Origin: an uncultured Eubacteriales bacterium
GTDB lineage: Bacteria > Bacillota > Clostridia > Christensenellales > CAG-917
Assembly (NCBI GenBank): GCA_900553825.1
Contig: USEV01000019.1
Span: forward strand, 1-11,214
Direction of reading: 5' to 3'
DNA length: 11,214 nucleotides
Shown here: positions 1-6,326 of the stretch, piece after piece
How positions within the stretch are numbered: the first letter of the stretch is position 1
Layout: each line of letters opens with the position of its first letter
Position numbers and translations under genes: made by a program
The notes under the pieces: generated by a model
What the model saw: the letters and a program-made list of their open reading frames with translations, nothing else
What the model was told of the DNA's origin: nothing
Databases searched by the model: none

Positions 1-140
1 TGATACTCCCCTATAAAAATGGCTATTTATCAACTGTTTGTTGTGACATAGCCTTGCGAAAAAATTGTCAGTCTTTAAGGAAAGCGCAAGAAACCCGCCG
101 TAAATTGAAAGCGAGGATCCCCCCTTCCTCCACAATAAAC

Positions 141-167
141 CTTGCACTTCCTCCGCACCCGTGCAAG
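141..167. repeat. 7-bp inverted repeat (hairpin) upstream of first gene
   Basis: CTTGCAC at 141-147 is perfectly complementary to GTGCAAG at 161-167, with a 13-base pyrimidine-rich loop that contains TTCCTCC. It lies in gene-free sequence about 65 bases before an orphan terminator. The bases after it (181-216) carry two direct copies of CTCTTACC (181-188 and 203-210) flanking the palindrome CATAATTATG (191-200). Function unknown; it could be part of a small RNA leader or an operator region, or chance. Confidence 0.45.
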
Positions 168-231
168 CTCCCGTTGCGTACTCTTACCCTCATAATTATG
201 CCCTCTTACCTATAATACGCGGAGGAAACAG

Positions 232-262
232 AACACTCGCACGACGCGGGTGTTTTTGTTTT
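232..262 (+). terminator. Rho-independent terminator with no gene in front of it
   Basis: A 9-bp stem pairs 232-240 with 246-254 (one T-G wobble), has a 5-base loop (ACGAC), and runs into TTTTTGTTTT. There is no T-tract on the other strand, so it works on the + strand. No credible coding sequence ends just before it, so it closes either a gene beyond the left edge of the window or a small RNA transcribed from 1-231. A TATAAT sits at 211-216 but has no recognisable -35 element. Confidence 0.65.
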
Positions 263-316
263 CCGCGGGGTGCGCGGGCACAAAACGAATTTTCCTCATT
301 CCGCCCTTTCAATCGA

Positions 317-346
317 TTGACATCGCACATCGAAATGTTTTATTAT
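317..346 (+). promoter_or_regulatory. Sigma-A type promoter for the gene at 394
   Basis: The -35 element TTGACA (317-322) is perfect, the spacer is 18 bases, and the -10 element TATTAT (341-346) matches 5 of 6 positions. Predicted transcription start is near 353, giving a leader of about 40 bases with GGAG at 380-383, ten bases before the ATG. The promoter lies inside the longer open frame that begins upstream at 250, which argues that translation starts at 394. Confidence 0.7.
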
Positions 347-393
347 TTCAAAAATCCGAGCGGACAGAACTCGGGAAACGGAGATTCAGGGTA

Positions 394-1041
394 ATGGAAA
401 AAGACGAAAACTTCCTGTTGCAACACGAGCTCGATGTGGAAAAGTGGCTGGAATCCGAGGCGCGCAGATACGATATGTGCGGGAGCTACGACTACTGCGC
501 CTTCTGCACCAAGGCGGGTGACACCCCGTGCGCGGACGCCGTGCTCGCCATGAGAGCCGCGGCGGCGGCCGACATCGCCCCCGCAACCGACGAACCCGAG
601 GCCGAACCCGAGGACGACGGACTTTGCCTTGGCAAGGCTGTCGACATCCGGAAAATCATGCAGAAAAAGGCGGCGCGCAAGAGCCTGAGCTTCGCCGAGA
701 AGTACGCCCTTGCAAACGACATCATCAAGGAGCGTTACGCCGTGCTGAAAGAGGCGCTCACCACCACGCCGAAGGGCACGCCCAAAATCAAGAGCCGCAT
801 AAGCCGTCATTGCGACACCTATCGCAGGAGCGGCGACATCGTGGCGAAAATCACGATCATCGGCAAATCCCTGCGCATCAATCTTCCTCTCGACCCCGAC
901 GCCCCCGAGTTTGCCGACGGCAAGACTCCGCACACCGACACCGGTCACAAGAAGGTCTACGAGGAAGTGCCCTTCCAGTTCAAGGTCAACAGCAAGCTCG
1001 CACTGAAACGCGCGCTGCGTCTTATCGAGCTCGTGAAGTGA
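394..1041 (+). CDS. Conserved protein of unknown function, Cys-rich N-terminus plus C-terminal basic domain
   Basis: The product has 215 residues, and its biochemical role is unknown. Residues 25-50 hold a cysteine cluster (C29, C35, C38, C46; pattern CxFC followed by PCA) that could bind metal. Residues 52-80 are an Ala/Glu/Asp/Pro-rich linker. Residues 96-215 form a compact domain with the core AKITIIGKSLRINLPLDP (151-168), followed by a Tyr- and Lys-rich tail. From memory, this domain, usually with a core like KLTIRGKTLxLYLALxP, is widespread and often repeated in uncultured gut Clostridia, and the Tyr-x-x-Cys cluster often accompanies it. ATG 394 is chosen over the longer frame from 250 because the promoter at 317-346 lies inside that extension and the extension is atypical in composition. 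The gene is monocistronic: its own promoter precedes it and a terminator follows 20 bases after the stop. No signal peptide or membrane segment is visible. Confidence 0.8.
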   Translation: MEKDENFLLQHELDVEKWLESEARRYDMCGSYDYCAFCTKAGDTPCADAVLAMRAAAAADIAPATDEPEAEPEDDGLCLGKAVDIRKIMQKKAARKSLSFAEKYALANDIIKERYAVLKEALTTTPKGTPKIKSRISRHCDTYRRSGDIVAKITIIGKSLRINLPLDPDAPEFADGKTPHTDTGHKKVYEEVPFQFKVNSKLALKRALRLIELVK

Positions 1042-1060
1042 TTCGGAAATTCGGCATACG

Positions 1061-1086
1061 AAAACCGCCCTCCCGGGGGCGGTTTT
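1061..1086. terminator. Bidirectional rho-independent terminator between convergent genes
   Basis: AAAACCGCCC (1061-1070) pairs perfectly with GGGCGGTTTT (1077-1086) around a 6-base loop. On the + strand the stem is followed by GTTTTG, and the A-rich left arm becomes a T-run on the - strand. It lies 20 bases after the stop of the 394-1041 gene and 73 bases after the stop of the PHP-phosphatase gene on the other strand, so it probably ends both transcripts. Confidence 0.85.
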
Positions 1087-1159
1087 GTTTTGTCCGTGGC
1101 GGTTTTTCCGTGCGACTTTTGTTTTTGGGTTTTCCCTCGGGCGGGAGCGCCGCGCGGGG

Positions 1160-1975
1160 TCACCCTATCGGCACCAGCTCCTCCTCGTGCGCGGTGAACA
1201 CCGAAAAGTGCGTGAAGCCGATTTCTTTGAGCATGGCGCAGGTCTTTTCGTAGTCCTTGCAAAGCTCCGCGTGGTGGGAGTCCGAGCCGAAGGATATCTT
1301 CCTGCCGCCGTACTCGTAGTACTTGCGGAGGATTTCCTCCGAGGGGTAAAGTGTGGTGTGCGTGTTGACCTCCAACGCCTTGCCGCGCTCGATTATGCCG
1401 TGGAGTATGGCGTCGAACTTCTCGGGGAAGTCCGCGTAAAAGAGAGCCTTTTTCGCGTAAGGGGCGTTGCGCGTGACATAGCCTATGTGTGCCACGATGT
1501 CGTAGGGATAGGGCGCGTCGAGGCTCTTCAGAATGTTGTCGAGATAGTCGCCGTAAATGCGCTTGCGGGATTTCAGGAAGAATGCGTTGGGGAAATAGAC
1601 ATCCCACCCGTCCACGAAGTGCACGGAATTGATGACCACATCGAAGGGATAATCGGCGAGCACCTTGCGGTATGCCTCCATGACCTGCGGCTCGTCGGAA
1701 AAGCCCGCCTCTATGCCGAAACGGAATTTGAGTGGGCTGCCCTCCTTCTCGAGCTCCGCCCGTGCTTCCAGCCATTCGGCGCGGTAGGCGGCGAGGTCGA
1801 TGTGCTTCCACGGTATGGGCGAGCGGTTGTGCCCGAGCTTGAGGTCAAGGTCGAGGTGGTCCGTCGTTGCGAGGTAGTACAGCCCTTTCTCCCTTGCCTC
1901 GTCGACTATCGCGCGCACGGGGTCCTTCCCGTCCGAAGAGTGACGCGTATGGACATGGGAATCGACATAAATCAT
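1160..1975 (-). CDS. hisJ: PHP-domain histidinol-phosphatase (HisJ/HisK family)
   Basis: The product has 271 residues, the normal length for this family of cytoplasmic metal-dependent phosphatases, which remove phosphate from L-histidinol phosphate late in histidine synthesis. The metal-binding signature is complete: H7 and H9 in DSHVH, D15, D39-H40 in TTDH, E89 in GIEAGF, H119 in NSVHF, H163 in VAHIGY, and D232/H234 in GSDSH. The start ATG (1975-1973) overlaps the last codon of the upstream alaS-like gene in an ATGA arrangement, so translation is probably coupled. No other histidine gene is in the window, so the substrate is inferred from family only; a related phosphorylated compound is possible. 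The bidirectional terminator at 1061-1086 lies downstream. The family is well supported, the exact substrate less so. Confidence 0.9.
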   Translation of the reverse strand: MIYVDSHVHTRHSSDGKDPVRAIVDEAREKGLYYLATTDHLDLDLKLGHNRSPIPWKHIDLAAYRAEWLEARAELEKEGSPLKFRFGIEAGFSDEPQVMEAYRKVLADYPFDVVINSVHFVDGWDVYFPNAFFLKSRKRIYGDYLDNILKSLDAPYPYDIVAHIGYVTRNAPYAKKALFYADFPEKFDAILHGIIERGKALEVNTHTTLYPSEEILRKYYEYGGRKISFGSDSHHAELCKDYEKTCAMLKEIGFTHFSVFTAHEEELVPIG

Positions 1976-3753
1976 TCCAGCACCGCCTTGATTCTTCTCA
2001 CGCCCGCAGAGGAGCTCTGCTCCTTGACGATGCGGAATTTGCCGAGCTCCGCGGTGTTTGCCGCATGAGGTCCGCCGCATATCTCCTTGCTGTGCCCGAT
2101 AGTGTACACCTTGACGACATCGCCGTAGCGGTCGCCGAACACTCCGACGGCGCCCTGCTTCCTCGCCTCGTCCACGCTCATCTCCTCGCACACGACGGAG
2201 CTTGCGGAGGCAATCTCCTCGTTGACTAGCTTTTCGACCTCGGCAATCTCCTCCGCGGTGAGCGGACGGGGGAAGGAGAAGTCGAAACGGAGTCGTTCGG
2301 GGGTGATGTTGCTCCCGCGCTGGGATACTCCCTCGTCATGCAACACCTTCTTGAGCGCGTAGTTGAGCAGGTGCGTCGCGCTGTGCAGGCGCGCGGTCTG
2401 CTCGCCGCCGTCGGCAAGCCCGCCCTTGAACTTCTGTTCCGCGCCCGCCTTGGACTTTTCCTGGTGCTCCTTGAACGCCTTTTCGTACCCCGCTCTGTCG
2501 AGGGTGTAGCCCCTCTCGCGGGCGAGCTCCTCCGTCATCTCGATGGGGAAGCCGAAGGTGTCGTACAGCCTGAACGCGGTCTTGCCGGGGAAGACGCCGA
2601 CGGGAATGTGCGTGAGAATCTTGTCGAACTCCTTGAGCCCCTGCTCGATTGTCTTTGCGAATTTTTCCTTTTCCGCCTCGAGCTCGGCGGCAATCCTCTC
2701 CGCGTTGGCGGCGATGTTGGGATACACCTCGCCGTACTTTCGGACATACAACGCCGCAAGCTCGCCGAGCGCGGAGAAATCGATGTCCAGGGTGCGGCAG
2801 TAACGCATGGCACGGCGGATAAGACGCCTGAGCACATAGCCCTGGTCCACATTGGAGGGGGAAATGGGCTTGACATCGCCGAGCAGGAACACCGCCGTCC
2901 TCGTGTGGTCGGCGACAATCCTCATCGCGACGGTGAACTCGTCGTCGCCCCCGTGCTTGTGTCCGGAAAGCTCCTCGAGCCTCTTTATCGCAAAGTCGAA
3001 CACATCGGTCTCGTAAACCGAGGAATAACCGTTCAGGGTGACGAGCGTGCGCTCGAGCCCCATGCCCGTGTCGACATTCTTGTGCTCCATGGGTCTGAAC
3101 TTGCCCTCCGAGTCCTTGAAATACTCCATGAAGACATTGTTCCAGATTTCCAGATACTTGCCGCAGTCGCAGGCGGGAGAACAGTCGGGGCCGCAGGCGG
3201 GCTTGCCCGTGTCGAGGAAGATTTCCGTATCGGGACCGCAGGGACCCGTCACTCCCGCAGGACCCCACCAGTTGTTCTTGGCGGGCAGGAAAAAGATGTT
3301 GCTCTCGGGGAGCCCGAGGCTGCGCCATATTCCCGCACTCTCTTCGTCGCGGGGGCAATCCTCGCTGCCCGCGAACACGCTGACCGCGATTTTGTCGACG
3401 GGGATTCCGAGCACCTCGGTGAGGAACTCGAAGCTCCAGCCTATGGATTCCTTCTTGAAATAGTCGCCGAGGGACCAGTTGCCCAGCATCTCGAAGAATG
3501 TGCAGTGCGAAGCGTCGCCCACCTCGTCGATGTCGCCCGTGCGGACGCACACCTGGACATCGGTGAGCCGTTTGCCCGCGGGATGCTTTTCGCCGAGGAG
3601 ATAGGGGACCAGCGGATGCATACCCGCCGTCGTGAAGAGCACCGTGGGGTCGTTTTCGGGAATGAGCGAAGCGGACGGAATGACCGCGTGCCCTCTCTCT
3701 TTGAAGAATCCGAGGTACGCCTCGCGCAGTTGGACGGAATCAAGTTTTTTCAT
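1972..3753 (-). CDS. alaS: Short-form alanyl-tRNA synthetase
   Basis: The 593-residue product would charge tRNA-Ala with alanine in the cytoplasm; bacterial AlaRS is usually about 870 residues. Numbering from ATG 3753, it keeps the class II catalytic core: the motif 2 region near 71-100 ([10 protein letters not shown], then [14 protein letters not shown]) and motif 3 GMGLER at 230-235. It also keeps the editing-site metal ligands, H457 and H461 in HSATH and C559/H563 in CGGPH. Two parts of the classical enzyme are missing. The beta-barrel that normally precedes HxxxH is replaced by a short [12 protein letters not shown] link, and the protein ends at [10 protein letters not shown], so the DHHA1/C-Ala region is absent. 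A Cys-rich insert (C187, C191, C195, C197) sits in the catalytic domain. Start: ATG 3753 fits family N-termini. A TTG at 3759 would add two residues and is better spaced from AAAGGA (7 bases against 13), so it remains possible. The first ATG of hisJ overlaps the stop. Confidence 0.92.
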   Translation of the reverse strand: MKKLDSVQLREAYLGFFKERGHAVIPSASLIPENDPTVLFTTAGMHPLVPYLLGEKHPAGKRLTDVQVCVRTGDIDEVGDASHCTFFEMLGNWSLGDYFKKESIGWSFEFLTEVLGIPVDKIAVSVFAGSEDCPRDEESAGIWRSLGLPESNIFFLPAKNNWWGPAGVTGPCGPDTEIFLDTGKPACGPDCSPACDCGKYLEIWNNVFMEYFKDSEGKFRPMEHKNVDTGMGLERTLVTLNGYSSVYETDVFDFAIKRLEELSGHKHGGDDEFTVAMRIVADHTRTAVFLLGDVKPISPSNVDQGYVLRRLIRRAMRYCRTLDIDFSALGELAALYVRKYGEVYPNIAANAERIAAELEAEKEKFAKTIEQGLKEFDKILTHIPVGVFPGKTAFRLYDTFGFPIEMTEELARERGYTLDRAGYEKAFKEHQEKSKAGAEQKFKGGLADGGEQTARLHSATHLLNYALKKVLHDEGVSQRGSNITPERLRFDFSFPRPLTAEEIAEVEKLVNEEIASASSVVCEEMSVDEARKQGAVGVFGDRYGDVVKVYTIGHSKEICGGPHAANTAELGKFRIVKEQSSSAGVRRIKAVLE

Positions 3754-3830
3754 AATCAACCGTTTATCCTTTCGTTTTGTTCGTTAAAATGTCGTTTTGT
3801 GTTTCGTCCCTTCTGTTTCGCGCCGTCGCC

Positions 3831-5120
3831 CTAGACTTTTGCGGCGAGCGGAGCGAGGGTTTCACCCGGCGCGATGTCCGTGCCCGACGCCCCGAGCGGC
3901 ACCGAAAGCCCGCGCAGGACTTTCACGAATTCGTCCTCGAAATCCGTCTCGTAAATCGAGCGCGTGAAGGCGAATGTCGTCTCGTCGCCCAGCGTGACCG
4001 CCCCCAGGTTGACCTTTGCGTTTTTGGAGACATTGAGGTTGAACACCACCCTCTTCACGCCGCAGTCGGCGGGCAGGTCCACCTTGCCTATGTTGCTGAA
4101 TATCATGGTCTGGCGGGATTTGAGCACGGGTCTGCAAAGCCTGGCCATGAATATCTTGAACCAAAGCGGCGCAATGCTGAGGACAAGGGATTTTTCCGCG
4201 CGCACCGTCGTCGCGAAGAACTTTGCCATCTCCTCCTTGGTCGCCTTTTCCCTGAGCTGAACCGCCGCGGACGACACGCACGCGTCAAGGCTGTCGCAAT
4301 CCTTCGGTCTGAACACCAGCCGCACGAAGTTGACGAAATTCCTCATCGTGCGCGAGGGGAACATCTTGCGCAGGTTGACGGGCACCATGACCGCAATCGG
4401 GCGTTTGGGCGCCGCGTATCTGCACACCGTGTATGCAATCACCCCGCCTATGAACGCCGTGAGCGAAGCCGCCTTCGCCTTTGCCGCCGCAAGCAGGTCC
4501 GCGGTGCGCACCGTGTAGTGCGTTGCGGAATAACCCTCCTTCGACACCGTGCCGGGGAGCAGGAACGGGGGCGCGCCCATGAGGGATTTGAGGTCGACAT
4601 CGCCGAGGCGTATCGGGCGGTAATAGCGGCGGAAGGCGTCCTCCGCCTCCTCCTCGTCCGAGGGCTCGCGAATCACCGCGTCGGCGTCCTCGGAGCGTCC
4701 GCACAGCACCGCGTAACGCAAAAGCACCGCCTTGAAAAATTCCATTGCCGACATCCCGTCGGCGACGGCGTGGAACACCTCAAACTCCACCGTGTTGCCC
4801 CTGTACGCCATGCGGAACGGATAACCCGCCGTGTCCTTGGGGCGCAACGGCGTGAGCAGTTTGCCGTCCGATTCGACCACGGGAACGGGCGCGGAATTTT
4901 CCTCGAAAAAGTACCACGCATAGCCCATTTTCAGGCGCACCCTGAATGTGGGAAAGCGCGTGAGCGCGTCCGCCGTCGCCCTCTGAAGCGTCGCGGCGTC
5001 CACGGGTGCGTCCAGCTCCGCAGCAAACCTGAAAAGGCTCTGCGAGCGCGGCGTCGAGATTATCGGATAAAACTGCGCCGAAACATCCAGTCTGTATCTT
5101 CTCGGTTTTTCACCCGTCAT
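3831..5120 (-). CDS. Stand-alone condensation/alcohol O-acetyltransferase-like protein
   Basis: The 429-residue product belongs to the CoA-dependent acyltransferase fold shared by NRPS condensation domains and alcohol acetyltransferases. The active-site motif HxxxDG is present as H117-A-V-A-D121-G122, with the expected flank (FEVF before, MSAMEFF after). The C-terminal half has a second lobe including FSNIGKVDLP, comparable with the SNxG region of such enzymes. No adenylation or carrier domain lies nearby, so it is not part of an NRPS here; substrate and acyl donor are unknown. No signal peptide or clear membrane helix is visible. ATG 5120 is preferred over the longer frame to 5153 because GGAGGA lies 7 bases ahead and the predicted transcription start is near 5152. 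It is first in a likely operon with alaS and hisJ; the gap to alaS is about 77 bases. Confidence 0.8.
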   Translation of the reverse strand: MTGEKPRRYRLDVSAQFYPIISTPRSQSLFRFAAELDAPVDAATLQRATADALTRFPTFRVRLKMGYAWYFFEENSAPVPVVESDGKLLTPLRPKDTAGYPFRMAYRGNTVEFEVFHAVADGMSAMEFFKAVLLRYAVLCGRSEDADAVIREPSDEEEAEDAFRRYYRPIRLGDVDLKSLMGAPPFLLPGTVSKEGYSATHYTVRTADLLAAAKAKAASLTAFIGGVIAYTVCRYAAPKRPIAVMVPVNLRKMFPSRTMRNFVNFVRLVFRPKDCDSLDACVSSAAVQLREKATKEEMAKFFATTVRAEKSLVLSIAPLWFKIFMARLCRPVLKSRQTMIFSNIGKVDLPADCGVKRVVFNLNVSKNAKVNLGAVTLGDETTFAFTRSIYETDFEDEFVKVLRGLSVPLGASGTDIAPGETLAPLAAKV

Positions 5121-5159
5121 AACGCTCTCCTCCGCGGGCTCTCGCCCGAACACTCACAC

Positions 5160-5188
5160 ATTGTATTCTGTTCCCGTTGAATTGTCAA
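5160..5188 (-). promoter_or_regulatory. Near-perfect sigma-A promoter for the condensation-alaS-hisJ operon
   Basis: Read on the - strand, the -35 element TTGACA (5188-5183) is perfect, the spacer is exactly 17 bases, and the -10 element TACAAT (5165-5160) matches 5 of 6. The expected start is about 5153, giving a leader of roughly 30 bases with GGAGGA at 5133-5128. No strong terminator is evident in the 77-base gap before alaS, so the transcript probably covers all three genes. Confidence 0.85.
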
Positions 5189-5357
5189 CGAATTCCCGCC
5201 CGCGCACACCCGCTCCGCTCCCGCGCCCGCCGACCGGCGCGCGCAGGCTCGCTCCCTTGCACGGACAGGCACGCTCTTATGCACTCACGGGCTCACCCCG
5301 GTGCGCTCGCGTGCTCGCTCTCACGCGGCGCGCCCGTTACGCGCCCGTCCCGCCAAT
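5189..5357. other. Gene-free, C-rich low-complexity spacer between divergent promoters
   Basis: This stretch is strongly C/G biased and built from short degenerate pieces such as CGCTCGC, GCTCGCTC, CTCAC and GCGCCCGTCCC. No open frame in it has a family signature or a good ribosome binding site. Its flavour resembles the reverse complement of the spacer near 9660-9790, which suggests a class of degenerate intergenic repeats, but I see no long exact copy shared between the two. Confidence 0.5.
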
Positions 5358-5386
5358 GCATAGTCCGCAAGGGGCGGACATACACT
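5358..5386 (+). promoter_or_regulatory. Sigma-E-like (mother-cell sporulation) promoter of yabPQ
   Basis: GCATAGT (5358-5364) fits the sigma-E -35 consensus KMATATT at 6 of 7 positions. A 14-base spacer follows, then CATACACT (5379-5386), which fits the -10 consensus CATACAHT at 8 of 8. In Bacillus subtilis, yabP and yabQ belong to the sigma-E regulon, so the match agrees with the gene content. Caveat: the predicted start near 5393 falls inside the Shine-Dalgarno sequence, leaving a leader of only about 11 bases that keeps GAGG. Confidence 0.6.
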
Positions 5387-5403
5387 TGAAAGGAGGTTGA
5401 TGT

Positions 5404-5718
5404 ATGACGGAAAAATCGACGGAAAGGGAGCCGAAATCAGACGGCAGGGATTTCAAAAAGGCGGGGAGCCATCACTCGTTGCAACTGTCCGAACACAGGT
5501 TGCTCACCGTGTCGGGGGTGGTTGCCGTGCCCACCTTCACCGACAAGCTCGTCATCGTGGAGCTGGAGGGCGAAACGCTCACCGTGACGGGGCACGACCT
5601 CGTCGTCAAGGGGCTCGACCTCGAGGGCGGCAGACTTCTCGCCTCGGGGTATGTGACTTCCATGCGCTATTCCACCGCGCCGTCGCCGGGCTCGATTGTC
5701 AGGCGAATCTTCAAGTGA
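5404..5718 (+). CDS. yabP: Sporulation protein YabP (YabP/YqfC family)
   Basis: The 104-residue product matches the YabP/YqfC family pattern: a charged N-terminus, then HSLQLSEHRLLTVSGVVAV, then EGETLTVTGHDLVVKGLDLEG and GYVTSMRYS, a small all-beta domain of repeated strands. Family knowledge: YabP is made in the mother cell and is needed for normal spore assembly; its biochemical action is unknown. ATG 5404 follows a near-ideal AAAGGAGGT at 5388-5396. A sigma-E-like promoter lies immediately upstream. yabQ starts 7 bases after the stop, the conserved order in sporulating Firmicutes. In B. subtilis the pair sits next to divIC and the S4-domain gene yabO; none of these is seen here. Assignment rests on pattern and context together. 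Confidence 0.85.
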   Translation: MTEKSTEREPKSDGRDFKKAGSHHSLQLSEHRLLTVSGVVAVPTFTDKLVIVELEGETLTVTGHDLVVKGLDLEGGRLLASGYVTSMRYSTAPSPGSIVRRIFK

Positions 5719-5725
5719 GCGCGGC

Positions 5726-6031
5726 GTGAGTCAACTGGTTGCCGCGCTGACAGCGGCGGGGTTCGGCGTGCTCGCCTCCCCGCTCACGCTCGTTTTCGGG
5801 CTGAAAATCCGTCCCGCATTTCGCGCCGCGGCGGATTTTCTTGCCGTGATGGCAATGCTTGCGACATTCCTGCTCGCGGTTCAGCTGGGCTCGCGCGGCG
5901 AACTCACATTCTACTGCGCCGCGGTGTACGCGGTCACGCTCGCCGCTGCGGGGAGGGCTCTGAAAAAGCTGTCCCGCCGCCTGCGTACTGCACGCGCAAG
6001 ACGGGCGGAAGAGCGCGTCACGAAATCCTAG
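5726..6031 (+). CDS. yabQ: Spore cortex/membrane protein YabQ
   Basis: The product has 101 residues from GTG 5726. It has hydrophobic segments near residues 4-23, 35-55 and 63-80, and an Arg/Lys-rich tail. The pattern GxLASPLTLVFG ... RAAADFL ... LGSRGELTFY is the YabQ family layout. YabQ is an integral membrane protein of the mother cell membrane around the forespore, needed for cortex formation in B. subtilis. A TTG at 5696 would extend the frame into yabP; GTG 5726 is preferred because it places the start just before the first membrane segment. No strong ribosome binding site precedes it, so translation probably depends on yabP through the 7-base gap. The 3' end overlaps the convergent 102-residue gene by 14 bases, and no terminator lies between them. 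Short divergent family; confidence comes largely from the yabP neighbour. Confidence 0.75.
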   Translation: MSQLVAALTAAGFGVLASPLTLVFGLKIRPAFRAAADFLAVMAMLATFLLAVQLGSRGELTFYCAAVYAVTLAAAGRALKKLSRRLRTARARRAEERVTKS

Positions 6032-6326
6032 AACTCACCTCTTTTTTCATGGCGAGATAGTCCGAGGCAAGCTGGAAGATGTAGCGTTGCTTCTCCTCGT
6101 GCGAAAGCCTCGACATGAGCTCGCGGTCGGCGAGCTGGCTTATCGGGTTGACAATCTCCTCGCCCCTGTCCGCAAGTTCTTTCAGCCTTATGTACAGCCT
6201 GACCTGCGACGGGCTTGCCCCCTGCGGGAGGGCGGTCGACGGCGTGTTGTAGGAGCCGCTTCTCAGCCTGCGTTTTGCCTCTCGCGCAAGCGAGCGGATG
6301 GTGCATGACGGGTGAATGGTGTTCAT
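6018..6326 (-). CDS. Small conserved-looking protein of unknown function (102 aa)
   Basis: I do not recognise a named family. The N-terminus is basic (SLAREAKRRLRSGSY), and the C-terminal half is predicted helical with the segment NPISQLADRELMSRLSHEEKQRYIFQLASDYLAMKKE. A pattern like NPIxxLxD followed by EKQRYIxxLSxxY recurs, from memory, in small proteins of Clostridia without assigned function. ATG 6326 is chosen over the longer frame from 6512 because GGAGGA at 6336-6331 lies 4-5 bases ahead. The upstream extension is Arg/Cys-rich and shadow-like. TAGTAT at 6348-6343 preceded by TG could be an extended -10, but it would leave almost no leader. No signal peptide or membrane segment. The gene converges on yabQ, overlapping it by 14 bases. 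Confidence 0.7.
   Translation of the reverse strand: MNTIHPSCTIRSLAREAKRRLRSGSYNTPSTALPQGASPSQVRLYIRLKELADRGEEIVNPISQLADRELMSRLSHEEKQRYIFQLASDYLAMKKEVSSRIS

Noticed and set aside
250..393. N-terminal extension of the first gene from 250
   Set aside because: The promoter at 317-346 lies inside the extension, so the transcript should start after it.
161..394. A 77-residue frame ending in TAATG at the start of the first gene
   Set aside because: It runs through a strong terminator and a promoter and lacks a ribosome site; the TAATG overlap looks accidental.
1085..2068. A 327-residue frame on the + strand
   Set aside because: Antisense to the PHP phosphatase and the alaS end; no family signature.
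2338..3834. A 498-residue frame on the + strand
   Set aside because: It is antisense to alaS, which has every expected family motif; the frame stays open only because of the GC-rich codon pattern.
3777..5180. A 467-residue frame on the + strand
   Set aside because: It is Arg/His-rich shadow composition antisense to the condensation-type gene with its intact HxxxDG motif, and it has no ribosome site.
5161..5400. Short + strand frames in the C-rich spacer (70-79 residues)
   Set aside because: Low-complexity Arg/Pro/Ala composition, no ribosome site, overlapping the promoters on both sides.
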